A DNA stretch of 64,000 nucleotides from Suillus spraguei. Its lineage: Eukaryota; Basidiomycota; Agaricomycetes; Boletales; Suillaceae. The stretch lies in assembly GCA_016800925.1 (NCBI GenBank), contig JABCPU010000046.1, positions 208,067-272,066 on the forward strand, read 5' to 3'. Below the pieces are notes generated by a model, which saw nothing but the letters and a program-made list of their open reading frames with translations, was not told the DNA's origin and ran no database searches. Below are positions 34,370 through 43,614 of the stretch, piece after piece. A program made the position numbers and the translations under genes. The first letter of the stretch is position 1. The number at the start of each line of letters is the position of its first letter.

Positions 34370-37300
34370 TACTAGAAGCTCGCCAGGAACTGTCAGTTTG
34401 GTCAGAGAGCGAGAAAAGTGATAAGAGAATGAGATATTACGCTGATGACCTTAGTCGACTATCGACGGAGGTTGACGATGGAATGTGTGAGTTAGAATGG
34501 AACAACTTGTCGGGGAAGCACTATGTAGTCAAGTTCAACGGTGTAGATCGCTATCTCGAAGGGGACGACATACGACAACGTTGATTGAACAATCAAAGTC
34601 TAAGCTGTAAGTAAAACGGTCTAAGTGGTCAAATGATCGAGATATCAACGTTATTGAGATGGATTATTGAGATGGAGTGGACGATTAGTTGCAGTTCTAT
34701 TCAAAGCTCGATGGATGGTGGTTGTATGCAATCAAGCTAAAAGGACGAGTCTGGGTCCCAACTGGAGGGCATGAGGCTGTTGCACAGGAAATTAGTGGGT
34801 AACGTAAAATTACAATAAAATTACAGTGTCAAAGTTGAACGGACCGAGTCACTAAACAGCTGGCGGCTTTGATTGCACGTGATCACTGGTATCAGGTGCC
34901 CAGCGATCCAGGCCAATCCCCGACTCCACATGAAGACACGAATTTGCAGATAATTGTAGTATAACATGACAGTTTCGAGCCACCACAAACAAGACATCAT
35001 GATCAAGAACTAAGAATCAATGCATCAATGCATGGAGATGTGGACACGCCAGGGTCACGATGAAAGAATAACACGCCACAGACTAGTATGCAGCATCAAT
35101 GCCGAGTCCCTGTCGTTCGCGAACTTGAAGAAGCATAACAACCTCCAGGATGGGATGGCGGCCAAGATCTTTTTGGGAGAGGCAAGTCGCACTAGCAAGC
35201 CAGAATCTTGGACAAGGAGGTCCCAAAGGTATGCATTATAAAAGACCATATTCCTGAGCTGCCTTGGCGCTGCCGTGACAAGTTTGCGAATCCCACATCT
35301 CTGCCAAGTATCCCATAGGTGTTCATGGGGTGAAAGTTCCCCCACTGGCATGGCAAATTTGTCGAGGATGATGCTGTTGAAGCGACAAAGGATGATGGCT
35401 GACTCGGAGCATGTAAAGGATAATGGTAAGTCTGACGTCTGCGCCTCCTGTCGTCCCTGCACGATTTGGGGCCGAGATGGTCATCTCGAGCATCTCAGTG
35501 ATGACAGGGAGATGCTCTTCGTCGTGCGTATGGGGAATTGACTTGTTAGTGAGTCCTTTTTCAACGAAGACAGGCTTCTAACTGATACCCAGTTCAGCTG
35601 TGTTATACCGACGGAATCTTACACACTTGAATTGAGTCCCTATTCGGAAAGACAATGAGCGAATATTTGGGTCCTGCAATGAAGGTCAAGGAAAGAGATC
35701 TGTTTGACTAGTCAGTAGTAGCAGATATTCTGGATGGCCTAGGCAAGGAACAGAAGGTTGATCATTGTCTTTCTCATTTTCGTCATGGAGAGGATAGGCT
35801 GGTCTTCTTACGATATCGGGAAGTAAGCCAGATTGACGCCGTAACCCAACTTACTCCTATTCATTCCAATTCGACGATGACAATCATGTAATTAACCAGC
35901 GGACCGCTCGCAGACTTCAATAACACCGTCGTGACCGAACGGGTGTTTGCTTCTTCATAGTCCTCATTATAATACTATGTATTTTCTTATCGCTCATTTT
36001 CGTAATCGTAGCGATCCTGCTTCACTCTCTAGCGAATGTGTTTGTGTTTTGCGTAGTTCTGACAGGGTCCCTCTATCCCCGGGGACTAAATAGTCCAGAC
36101 TTGGGGGGGTTCTTCCATTGTTTACTGACCCTGATAGAATCAGTCGATGAACATTTGGATGAATCGATGGCGAAAGCATCACTCAGTAAGCCCTTGTATG
36201 ATATTGATATTCTTCATCATCTGACTGAGATGCTACCTAGGCCAACCATCCTGATACAAAGCATATGGCGAACATTGAGAAGGGTTTCGTCATAAGCTCC
36301 AAAATTTTGAGCTTGTGGAGGCGGAACGTCGTACCAAGATGTCTGGTGTCCAGGCCTGCAAAAACAAACACTGAGAAACCATTTGTGTCTGCGGGAATAC
36401 GGGGTAGAACTGATACCGTAGACACAACGTTCATATCGTGCACACAAGTGTATTGCCATGAGCTAGGATGGGTTGGAGAACTGAAACAAACGAGTACATG
36501 CTTGGTGATACGTTATCCTCCCTCCACGTGAGATCCTCGAATTGTTTATCGAGATCGCCACGGAAAAGTCGGTTTGCCAGAAAAAAATGTGAAACTTTAT
36601 ATTCGTTTTGGTTAATGCCCCAGAACATGTGTTACATACTGTGAGCTGCACAGTATCAACAGAGATGTCCACGATACCGCCTCGGTCGACCATTAAGCCA
36701 TTGATCAACGGACTACCAAAGTAAACCTGACCGACGGTCCCTGAGGTTTCAAATGACGAAGGAATCCGTTAGTCGAAGAGTCTCTATATGAAGATTAGAT
36801 GGGACACCTGCGGGAAGGTCGACAATCTCGCCGTGAAGAGATTTTGCACAAACAGGGGAATTTAACCACTGAGAAGCGCGATAGCAGCTATTGAAACAGG
36901 CCAAGATAGTCTGCTGAGGCACACGTATCAGCCATTCTTGTTGACGTGCACTGGACCGTTCAGCAGCTGCAGTAACCTGATTGTGTTGATCGTCTCTGCG
37001 CCGTGGCTGAGGCCAGATCCAGAATTGCTTTGCAATTTCAAAACTGATCCTGAATCTCGCCTCTTCTCACACCTTTTGCGAAGAACTGGGCATCATACTT
37101 TATTCATCAATACTTGAGTCTCTGGCGATCAGCCTTCGCCGATGAGGCACAAGAGAGAGCGTGCATGGGAGTAGGGCCCTACTCAGACTCCAAGATATTC
37201 GGTACGTGACGACTATCGGGGAAGGTGCATGAAGGCTGAAAGGGGAAATGATGGACCACAGAGCAGACATCACTGATGATTTGACAGACAGCAGATTTCA

Positions 37301-37720
37301 GAAACAAGAAGCGTTCGCGAATATGAACCACCAGACTATTACCTGTTTTAGTACGAAAATGAGGATAGAGAATGGGGTGATCCTGCGCTGCTAAACATTT
37401 GATCGCCTCAGATAATGTATCGATGGAAAGTTATGCAAACAGCGGACCAAGTCTTCCATATTAAGAGTGGACTACAGAAAATCACAACCTAGAGAAAGCA
37501 TAGAGACATAAGGAAGGTGAGCAAGTTGGCGGAGCGTGAGCGTAGTCATTGCACACTGCAGGAAAGGATAAGTCAGCAGACCTAATAAAAGGACAAAATA
37601 AAGAGCCTACAAAAAAGCAGTGTGAATCATGCGTCCAACTGCAGTGTGCAGAAAAGCGAATGGCTCAACGAAAGTGCACTGCACAGGATCTGTGACTACA
37701 TTTCTCCAGACACGGCTATG
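34370..37720. other. Gene-poor region, possible decayed minus-strand ORFs
   Basis: No gene could be identified in this 3.3 kb. Minus-strand open stretches worth recording are about 36775-37060 (about 95 codons without a stop, including CFNSCYRASQWLNSPVCAKS and LHGEIVDLPAGVPSNLHIET), 36570-36720 (GQVYFGSPLINGLMVDRGGI) and 36430-36570 (EDLTWREDNVSPSMYSFVSV). They could be exons of one unrecognised or decayed gene. The part next to 34369 should include the NACHT promoter. Confidence 0.4.
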
Positions 37721-38751
37721 TATGATACCGTGGGAGTCGGGGAATTTTGTCTCGTTCTCATCTATGTACGTTGGTCGTATTTCCACTCAAGAAGGGTCAT
37801 TACTTTCTTCTCTCCTCTAACCACTTTCCCGTTGTCGAACAGCCCTCGGTTCACGAACCCGTTCTTCTCAAAAACTCGGCTGCTACCAATATTCCCAGCA
37901 AAAGTGTGCGCTACAACATGGTGAACTCCCATCCTAGGGATTCCCCAGGTCGTCATCAAGAGACCGATCGCTGCAGTCATGATGCCCCTTCCGTGGTGGC
38001 TCGCAGCAAGCCAGTCTATCGCAAACGAAAACATGATAAATCCATTAACATTGAGATACACTCTTACAGTCCAGAGAAATAGAAATAACGTACCTCCAAA
38101 TGCATATTGAATCGTCGGGTCCCCTGCTTGCTTGTTTGCATTATCTTCTTGCAGTCGCTTCCGTTCTACTTCATCTAGTACCTCCTCAAATGGACTTCTT
38201 TTGAAATTCACATATCCTATAAGAACGTCCGTCCCATCCTCTTTAACTTCCTTAAGATACCGCACAGGACTGTCATCCACGAACTGAAGCGGGCCATTAG
38301 GGAAATCTTCCGCGCTCTTCCGTAAATATTCCAAGGTAGCATCTGATTCTTTTTTTACAAGCTGAATCCAAGAATCCGCGTGTTCCGGTAGATAAGGTGT
38401 CGGGACTTTCTCTAACCAGCTGTAAATAGCTGGATCGTTCAAATGCTGTATGAGTACAGACTGATCTCCTTGACGAGGTGGAGTGAGAATGATGTGCTGG
38501 TGTGGTGCTGCAAGCCGGAGGAATGGTTCCCCAGTTTTAGGATTAATTTCGAGAGGGTAGAGTTGGTCTGTCATCCTTGGAGTGGCAGAAGATCTGCTGA
38601 TGCTGACTAGATCTTTACAAATTATATATTAGTGAACACTTTCGAAGGGAGTCACGAAGAGTATGTCTGAGCCATGTGGAAAGTGGTGTGTAAAGTCAAG
38701 TCAAGGCTGATGAGAAACTACCCGAGATAGTTAGTCTCCCTTGGACCAAAT
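37721..38751. repeat. Segmental duplication, copy 1 (GNAT gene and promoter)
   Basis: This segment and 40737-41757 are near-identical over about 1.0 kb. They share the 3' flank (starting TATGATACCGTGGGAGTCGG), the whole GNAT gene and about 180 bp of promoter ending at ACCAAAT. Differences are mostly single bases plus a few short indels outside the coding part. Confidence 0.9.
37762..38574 (-). CDS. GNAT-family N-acetyltransferase, copy 1
   Basis: This RimJ/RimL-type GNAT acetyltransferase probably transfers acetyl from acetyl-CoA to a small amine or protein N-terminus; the substrate is unknown. The start is MTDQLYPLEINPKTGEPFLR at 38574. An 82-bp intron, which happens to keep the frame open, lies between QYAFGG and WLAASHHGRG and should be removed (donor GTACGT, acceptor CGATAG). 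After splicing the protein is about 243 residues. Acetyl-CoA-binding features include the WLAASHHGRGIMTAAIGLL block (loop H-x-G-R-G) and ANTFAGN-like HTFAGNIGSSRVFEKNGF. About a dozen residues differ from the second copy 3 kb away, for example VPTP/APTP and GYVNFK/GDVNFR. Both copies look intact. Confidence 0.88.
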   Translation of the reverse strand: MTDQLYPLEINPKTGEPFLRLAAPHQHIILTPPRQGDQSVLIQHLNDPAIYSWLEKVPTPYLPEHADSWIQLVKKESDATLEYLRKSAEDFPNGPLQFVDDSPVRYLKEVKEDGTDVLIGYVNFKRSPFEEVLDEVERKRLQEDNANKQAGDPTIQYAFGGTLFLFLWTVRVYLNVNGFIMFSFAIDWLAASHHGRGIMTAAIGLLMTTWGIPRMGVHHVVAHTFAGNIGSSRVFEKNGFVNRGLFDNGKVVRGEKKVMTLLEWKYDQRT

Positions 38752-39035
38752 TACTTATGGAAAGCCAGACGATCGTGCTTCAAGTTTTTTAATACTTCCA
38801 AGACTTACCACTTCTCCGAACCTTAAGTTAAGTAGCTTCCATTGGCCTCCGAACACCTCGTGCGGCTCGCGACTGTTCGAACAATTTAAATTTTATCGAC
38901 CTTCAGTTATTTAATGCGTGTATAAGAGCTTTGGCTGCAAGAAATATATCTTCTGAAAACAGACGATGAAAAAACATAGTACAAATTTGTGCCTGCGACG
39001 CATGCTAAACCATACTAACATTGCCGAGATGCAAT
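38752..39035. other. Short intergenic stretch upstream of GNAT copy 1
   Basis: Between the end of the duplicated promoter and the small inverted-repeat element nothing coding was seen. It is AT-rich. Confidence 0.45.
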
Positions 39036-39093
39036 CATCAGCGGGTTGGATTGTGCTACAGAGTACTCTGTAGTGAATTACGTTTTCCTGATG
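39036..39093. mobile_element. 58-bp inverted-repeat element (MITE-like), copy A
   Basis: The element runs from CATCAGCGGGTTGG to GTTTTCCTGATG. It has CATCAG/CTGATG ends and an inner perfect 18-bp palindrome CTACAGAGTACTCTGTAG at 39056-39073. A 78-bp relative lies at 48386-48463. The right end, read inverted, is CATCAGGAAAAC, the same 12 bases that begin the Plavaka terminal repeats at 54995 and 61474. No clear target-site duplication was seen. Confidence 0.6.
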
Positions 39094-39468
39094 ATGGCCT
39101 CCAGAGAAGGTTTGGTTTGGACATATGTTCCACCTTGGTGAACAGTGATTGCGATGATTTAGACACACCTTCGTAAGTGCCCCAACAATAAAAATGCTAA
39201 ACAGGTCTCTAGCCTGCAATGTTCTTCTTGATCTTGAGTGCATTCTAAATCACTACAGATACTCTGTACAGTGGTCCACAGATCAGCCCCTGATGTTGCA
39301 GACATCAATTGATCCAATATGCTGCATATGAATGGACTAAGCCCGAAGCGGATCCTCACGACACAAAGTAATTAGTGTTTCCAACGTGTATCCGAAGGCA
39401 CGATTCGCCATGGAGTAAATATCAATGTCGCGACAACAATTTACACAGACCAGTTAAGGTGTGTTCCG

Positions 39469-40095
39469 ATAGAAAAAAACGTTGTCAGCCGCAGGTTTCG
39501 AACCTGCACAGCCCAAGAGAAACAAATTTCGATTCTGTTGTGGCAACTACCTGGCTAAGACCAGTTACGGTGAACTTCTAAAAACACCATCTATGAGTGA
39601 ATATCAAGGTATGTTCCGATAGAAAAAAACCTCGTCGTCGGCATGCGTAGAGAAAATGTGATTCTGTTGTGGCAACCTCCTGGCTAAGACCAGTTACAGT
39701 GAACTTCTAAAAAAACCATTCATGAATAAATATCAAGGTGTATTCCGATAGAAAAAACCTGTACAGTCCAAGAGAAACAGATTGTTATTCTGTCGTGGCA
39801 ACCACCAGGCTAAGACCAGTCACGGTGGACTTGCAAAGAAACCACCCGTGATAAATATCGAGGTGTATTCTGATAGAAAAAAACCTTGTCGTCCGCAGGT
39901 TTCGAACCTGCGTAGCCCAAGAGAAACAGATTTTGATTCCGTTGTGGCAACTACCTCCAGTTACGGTGAACTTCCACAGAAACCATCCATGAATGAATGT
40001 CAAAGTGTTAGACAAAAAACTATGGTTCAACAGGTTTCGAACCTGCCTAGTCCAAGAGACACAGATTCTGATTCCGTTGTGATGACTACACTGGC
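39469..40095 (-). repeat. Tandem array of five tRNA-Ser-like units
   Basis: Five units of about 125-150 bp each read, on the minus strand, as the 3' two-thirds of a type II tRNA followed by a T run. Unit starts, seen as GATAGAAAAAA or variants on the plus strand, are near 39469, 39618, 39748, 39872 and 40010. Units 1, 4 and 5 keep the T-arm GCAGGTTCGAAACCTGC with a consensus B box, and a variable-arm-like TCTCTTGGGCT. They also have a 5-bp anticodon stem with a 7-base loop. Units 2 and 3 have lost the T-arm. The 5' half (GTAACTGG, TTAGCCAGGTAGTTGCC) is only loosely like an A box and does not pair with the 3' acceptor side. Between units runs a shared spacer (CACCATCTATGAGTGAATAT-like). Confidence 0.7.
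39481..39565 (-). pseudogene. tRNA-Ser(CGA)-like sequence, best unit of the array
   Basis: The anticodon arm is ACAGA, loop ATCGAAA, TTTGT (39538 down to 39522), with U33 in place and anticodon CGA, which would read the serine codon UCG. A long variable arm and a perfect T-stem follow, then GGCTGAC and a seven-T run at 39473-39479 that could stop RNA polymerase III. The D-arm and 5' acceptor strand do not form proper stems, so I call it a tRNA-derived pseudogene or SINE-like unit rather than a working tRNA. Confidence 0.55.
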
Positions 40096-40685
40096 AGGCT
40101 CTTCTACTTCATGAGACTTCCTGAGCTGAAGAGTTATGGGCCCCTGATTCGGACACGGCCCGAAAAGATAACATGGTCAATAAAATTCGAGTCTGAACGT
40201 CTGCGAGATAATAAAACTCCCCAGATGAAGAACGAAGACTGAGATAATTCTAATTCACCATCATTAGCAACAAGTTCAATATGATTGACATTAACATCAG
40301 GAAATCACACATCCTTGACGTGCCTTAGCGGACTTATTACACTTAACTGCTGGTGAAATGAATCTACTTTCAAAATTCAATGTGAATGAATTCAGAAAAA
40401 AAAAGTTGAGATAATAATATACATGTTTTATTGTATTTCGCACTCAAAAAAATATAAGATATGCAGGTGATGATGTGAGAGAGACAAACAATTTGAGATA
40501 AGTGAGTAAGCTGATTAAGCATGTTAAGGAATGTGTGAATTCCTGATGCACTAAGTATACTTACATGAAGTTTCTGGAAACACAGAAGGAAATCAGCTAA
40601 AAAATGAGAACACGAGACACTGTCGCCACCTTGAAGGCCAGACAAGGATTGGAGATGGGTGTCTCGTCTTCCTCATCTGATGGAT
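40096..40685. other. AT-rich spacer, no gene seen
   Basis: The stretch between the tRNA-like array and the second GNAT copy has no convincing open frame. It is AT-rich and contains ACATCAGGAAATCAC near 40297, a loose match to the Plavaka terminus. Confidence 0.45.
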
Positions 40686-40708
40686 AAAACATAGAGTATT
40701 TAGCAGTG
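40686..40708 (+). repeat. 23-bp direct repeat flanking GNAT copy 2 (left)
   Basis: AAAACATAGAGTATTTAGCA plus GTG occurs here and again at 42045-42067, exactly bracketing the second GNAT copy. No third copy was seen near GNAT copy 1. Confidence 0.8.
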
Positions 40709-40736
40709 TGCATTTAAGTTTCCCCGTCATACTGTA

Positions 40737-41757
40737 TATGATACCGTGGGAGTCGGGGAATAGTCGTTCTCATCTATGTACGTTGGTCGTATTTCCACTC
40801 AAGAAGGGTCATTACTTTCTTCTCTCCTCTAACCACTTTCCCGTTGTCGAATATCCCTCTGTTCACAAACCCGTTCTTCTCAAAAACTCGGCTGCTACCA
40901 ATATTCCCAGCAAAAGTGTGCGCTACAACATGGTGAACTCCCATCCTAGGGATTCCCCAGGCTGTCATCAAGAGACCGATCGCTGCAGTCATGATGCCCC
41001 TTCCGTGGTGGCTCGCAGCAAGCCAGTCTATCGCAAACGAAAACATGATAAATCCATTAACATTGAGATACACTCTTACAGTCCAGAGAAATAGAAATAA
41101 CGTACCTCCAAATGCATATTGAATCGTCGGGTCCCCTGCTTGCTTGTTTGCATTATCTTCCTGCAGTCGCTTCCGTTCTGCTTCATCTAGTACCTCCTCA
41201 AATGGACTTCTTCTGAAATTCACATCTCCTATGAGAATGTCCGTCCCATCCTCTTTAACTTCCCTAAGATGCCGCACAGGGCTGGCATCCACGAACTGAA
41301 GCGGGCCATTAGGGAAATCTTCCGCGCTCTTCCGTAAATGTTCCAAGGTAGCATCTGATTCCTTCTTTACAAGCTGAATCCAAGAATCCGCGTGTTCCGG
41401 TAGATACGGCGTCGGCGCTTTCTCTAACCAGCTGTAAATAGCTGGATCGTTCAAATGCTGTATGAGTACAGACTGATCTCCCTGTCGAGCTGGAGTGAGA
41501 ATGATGTTCTGGTGTGGTGCTGCAAGCCGGAGGAATGGTTCCCCAGTTTTAGGATTAATTTCGAGAGGGTGGAGTTGGTCTGTCATCCTTGAAGTGATCT
41601 GCTGATGTGACTAGATCTTTACAAGTCATATATTAGTGAACACTTTCGAAGCGAGTCACAAAGTGTATGTTTGAGTCATGTGGAAAGTAGTGTGTGTAAA
41701 GCCAAGCCAAGGCTGATAAGAAACTACCCGAGATAGCTAGTCTCCCTCAGACCAAAT
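40737..41757. repeat. Segmental duplication, copy 2 (GNAT gene and promoter)
   Basis: This is the partner of 37721-38751 in the same orientation, offset by about 3012 bp across the coding part. See copy 1 for the extent of similarity. Confidence 0.9.
40774..41586 (-). CDS. GNAT-family N-acetyltransferase, copy 2
   Basis: This is the paralogue of the gene at 37762-38574, with the same exon structure, the same frame-preserving 82-bp intron and the same length. It starts MTDQLHPLEINPKTGEPFLR at 41586 and ends LLEWKYDQRT. Substitutions against copy 1 are scattered and mostly mild (LYP/LHP, HQH/HQN, PPRQ/PARQ, VDDS/VDAS, RYLK/RHLR, DVLIGY/DILIGD, MTTW/MTAW, GLFD/GIFD), which suggests both copies are under selection or the duplication is young. 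The acetyl-CoA loop HHGRG is intact. The function is inferred as a GNAT acetyltransferase with unknown substrate. Confidence 0.88.
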   Translation of the reverse strand: MTDQLHPLEINPKTGEPFLRLAAPHQNIILTPARQGDQSVLIQHLNDPAIYSWLEKAPTPYLPEHADSWIQLVKKESDATLEHLRKSAEDFPNGPLQFVDASPVRHLREVKEDGTDILIGDVNFRRSPFEEVLDEAERKRLQEDNANKQAGDPTIQYAFGGTLFLFLWTVRVYLNVNGFIMFSFAIDWLAASHHGRGIMTAAIGLLMTAWGIPRMGVHHVVAHTFAGNIGSSRVFEKNGFVNRGIFDNGKVVRGEKKVMTLLEWKYDQRT

Positions 41758-42071
41758 AGAGTCTTAATATTCCTTTGATAGCGCTCGGATCAGCGCTAAG
41801 ATACATCAGTTCGATACCTCAGTAAACAAAACTGAGGCGTCAACGAGCAAATACGATTAACTATAGACGTGAGTCTGGAAGATTGACGAGCGAAGGTGCC
41901 ATGGGGCGCGGAAAGCATCTGTAACGTATGGTGTTGAAGATAACGATAGCACGAGAGAAGGAAACGAAGAGAATTTATAAGCTTAACAAAGCTGACATGC
42001 ACTGGGGCAGGTAATTATGGAGCACGATCATACATCTATTGGACAAAACATAGAGTATTTAGCAGTGAAGC
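41758..42071. other. Short spacer with right-hand direct repeat
   Basis: No gene is visible. The right copy of the 23-bp direct repeat lies at 42045-42067, immediately before the stop codon of the dolichyldiphosphatase gene. Confidence 0.6.
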
Positions 42072-43043
42072 TCAAGTTGTCTTCTTCCCTGCCAGACGTG
42101 CATGCTGCTTCAGCCATTTAGTTCTCCATTGTTTCCACTCAACTTCTCTCCCACCATCTGCCCAAACGCCCCAGCCATCCCTTAGCTGTAGCCACACGCT
42201 TATTGGGTGATTTACGATAGCAGATCGGATTCGTCCAAACATAGAGTCCGGGAGTTTAGCTGGGAGTAGTTCGGTACACACATAATGTGAAACACCCAAT
42301 ACCACACCAATGCCCAGGCCCCATTTAGCTTGATGAGGTGTATGGTACAGCAAGTTGACCCTGACGAAACGTTGAGCGCCCAAGCCACTGCTCAACAATT
42401 GCCACTGAGAACTTACCTTGAATAGGCAACGATGGTACACCACACAGCCAGTCCCAGGTAGACAGCTACTCGGAAAAGCTGATCGAGCATGACAAATCCT
42501 GTGGACGCAAACCGGTGTCGAAAATACATGTGACAAATCAGGAATGCAGAAAAATAGCCCATGTACTGGCTGTGCGATGAGGGAAAGCCGTAACCATTAA
42601 GATGAAGTTGGCTGTCTGATCATGAATATTCCAAGAATCATCTTAGACTGAGACACAGCTTTATGTGGGAATGGTTTGGGAAATGAATACATACCATCTG
42701 GACGCTCCTGTTTAAAAATGCGCTTGAGCACTAGATTTAAACCTTCTGAGAGGAATTGTCCTGCCCACATGTTGATGATAGTTAATTCGCGGGTTTGTAC
42801 TGCGAGTACTGCATACGCAGGCTGTTTGGGTGTATTAGCACAGGCGAAGCTGTGGTGTAGAGTTAAGCGTGTACCATCAGAAGAATGGGACTCAGCGTCA
42901 GCAGTGCAAGTAAAAACGAAATATCCGAAGAAGCATCATCTGGACCTGCAAGTTGGCGAGAGTAAAGGGATGTGAACTTCATTTGACGCACAGATTACAT
43001 GTGTGAGTTCCAGGGAGACGCGGTGGGCGGCTAAGTCAGTCAT
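42072..43043 (-). CDS. CAX4: Dolichyldiphosphatase (PAP2 family)
   Basis: The enzyme removes a phosphate from dolichyl diphosphate on the luminal side of the ER, recycling the lipid carrier of protein N-glycosylation. The start is MTDLAAHRVSLELTHVI at 43043. Exon 2 gives PDDASSDISFLLALLTLSPI. Then come YAVLAVQTRELTIINMWAGQ and LKRIFKQERPDG (PAP2 motif 1), GYGFPSSHSQYMGYF (motif 2, with catalytic histidine, near 42590), and YSR joined to VNLLYHTPHQAKWGLG (motif 3). The remaining C-terminus has a GVWADGGREVEWKQWRTKWL tail. Four or five short introns have GT-AG ends. Several hydrophobic spans fit a multi-pass ER membrane protein. The stop lies directly beside the 23-bp repeat of the GNAT duplication. 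Confidence 0.9.
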
Positions 43044-43614
43044 GGCTATGGTGTGAAGCTTTGAAGCCGGGTAGAGAAGATGCAGAGGATCCAGACGAAT
43101 GACCCGACTGGATCGATATTGACGCCTTACAGGCGTTTAACTTTCAAGTTGCTGTAGCGGAGAAAATGTGACCGTAGTGACACGGTATCCGCTGGTCACG
43201 GAAACTTTACTTGAATCGATAGTCTCAGGTGCCACATTACTTGTGTGCATCAAGAACGTGTTCGCCAAGCATCCTAGCTCTCGCCTCGGCAATCTTGGTT
43301 CCATGTCAATGTGACGTTGGGCGTGCGATTTACACACCCTCACATCGAATCATCCACTATCAGTTTGTCAGCATCACCTTTCCTGAGAGTGACTCGGTTT
43401 AACAGCTAAAATTTATCAGGTGCGGGTCCGGTGGTTACGAAGTTGGTATAAAATGTGTTTGCGTACACTATTCCAAGGATCATATCCGGACTCCCGAATC
43501 TTTTAGTCCAAGCTGGCGTCCATCTCAGACCTCGTCGAGCAGCTTCTGCAGCTTGCAGCGTCGAACACCTCAGGTCCAAACGCTACCGTGACTACCAATG
43601 GCACCTCACCGCAT
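43044..43614. other. Divergent promoter region, CAX4 / BCS1
   Basis: The roughly 570-bp gap separates two divergently transcribed genes. An acceptor-like TTTTAG at 43500-43505 is followed by an open frame (KLASISDLVEQLLQLAASN) running into the BCS1 gene, so a small upstream BCS1 exon may lie here. Confidence 0.5.

Noticed and set aside
38031..38094. A membrane-like segment (VRVYLNVNGFIMFSFAI) in the GNAT protein.
   Set aside because: It is a translated intron with GTACGT and CGATAG ends; removing it joins FGG directly to the WLAASHHGRG motif.
39481..39565. A functional tRNA-Ser(CGA) gene.
   Set aside because: The anticodon arm, variable arm and T-arm fit, but the D-arm and acceptor stem do not pair and the other units have drifted anticodons.
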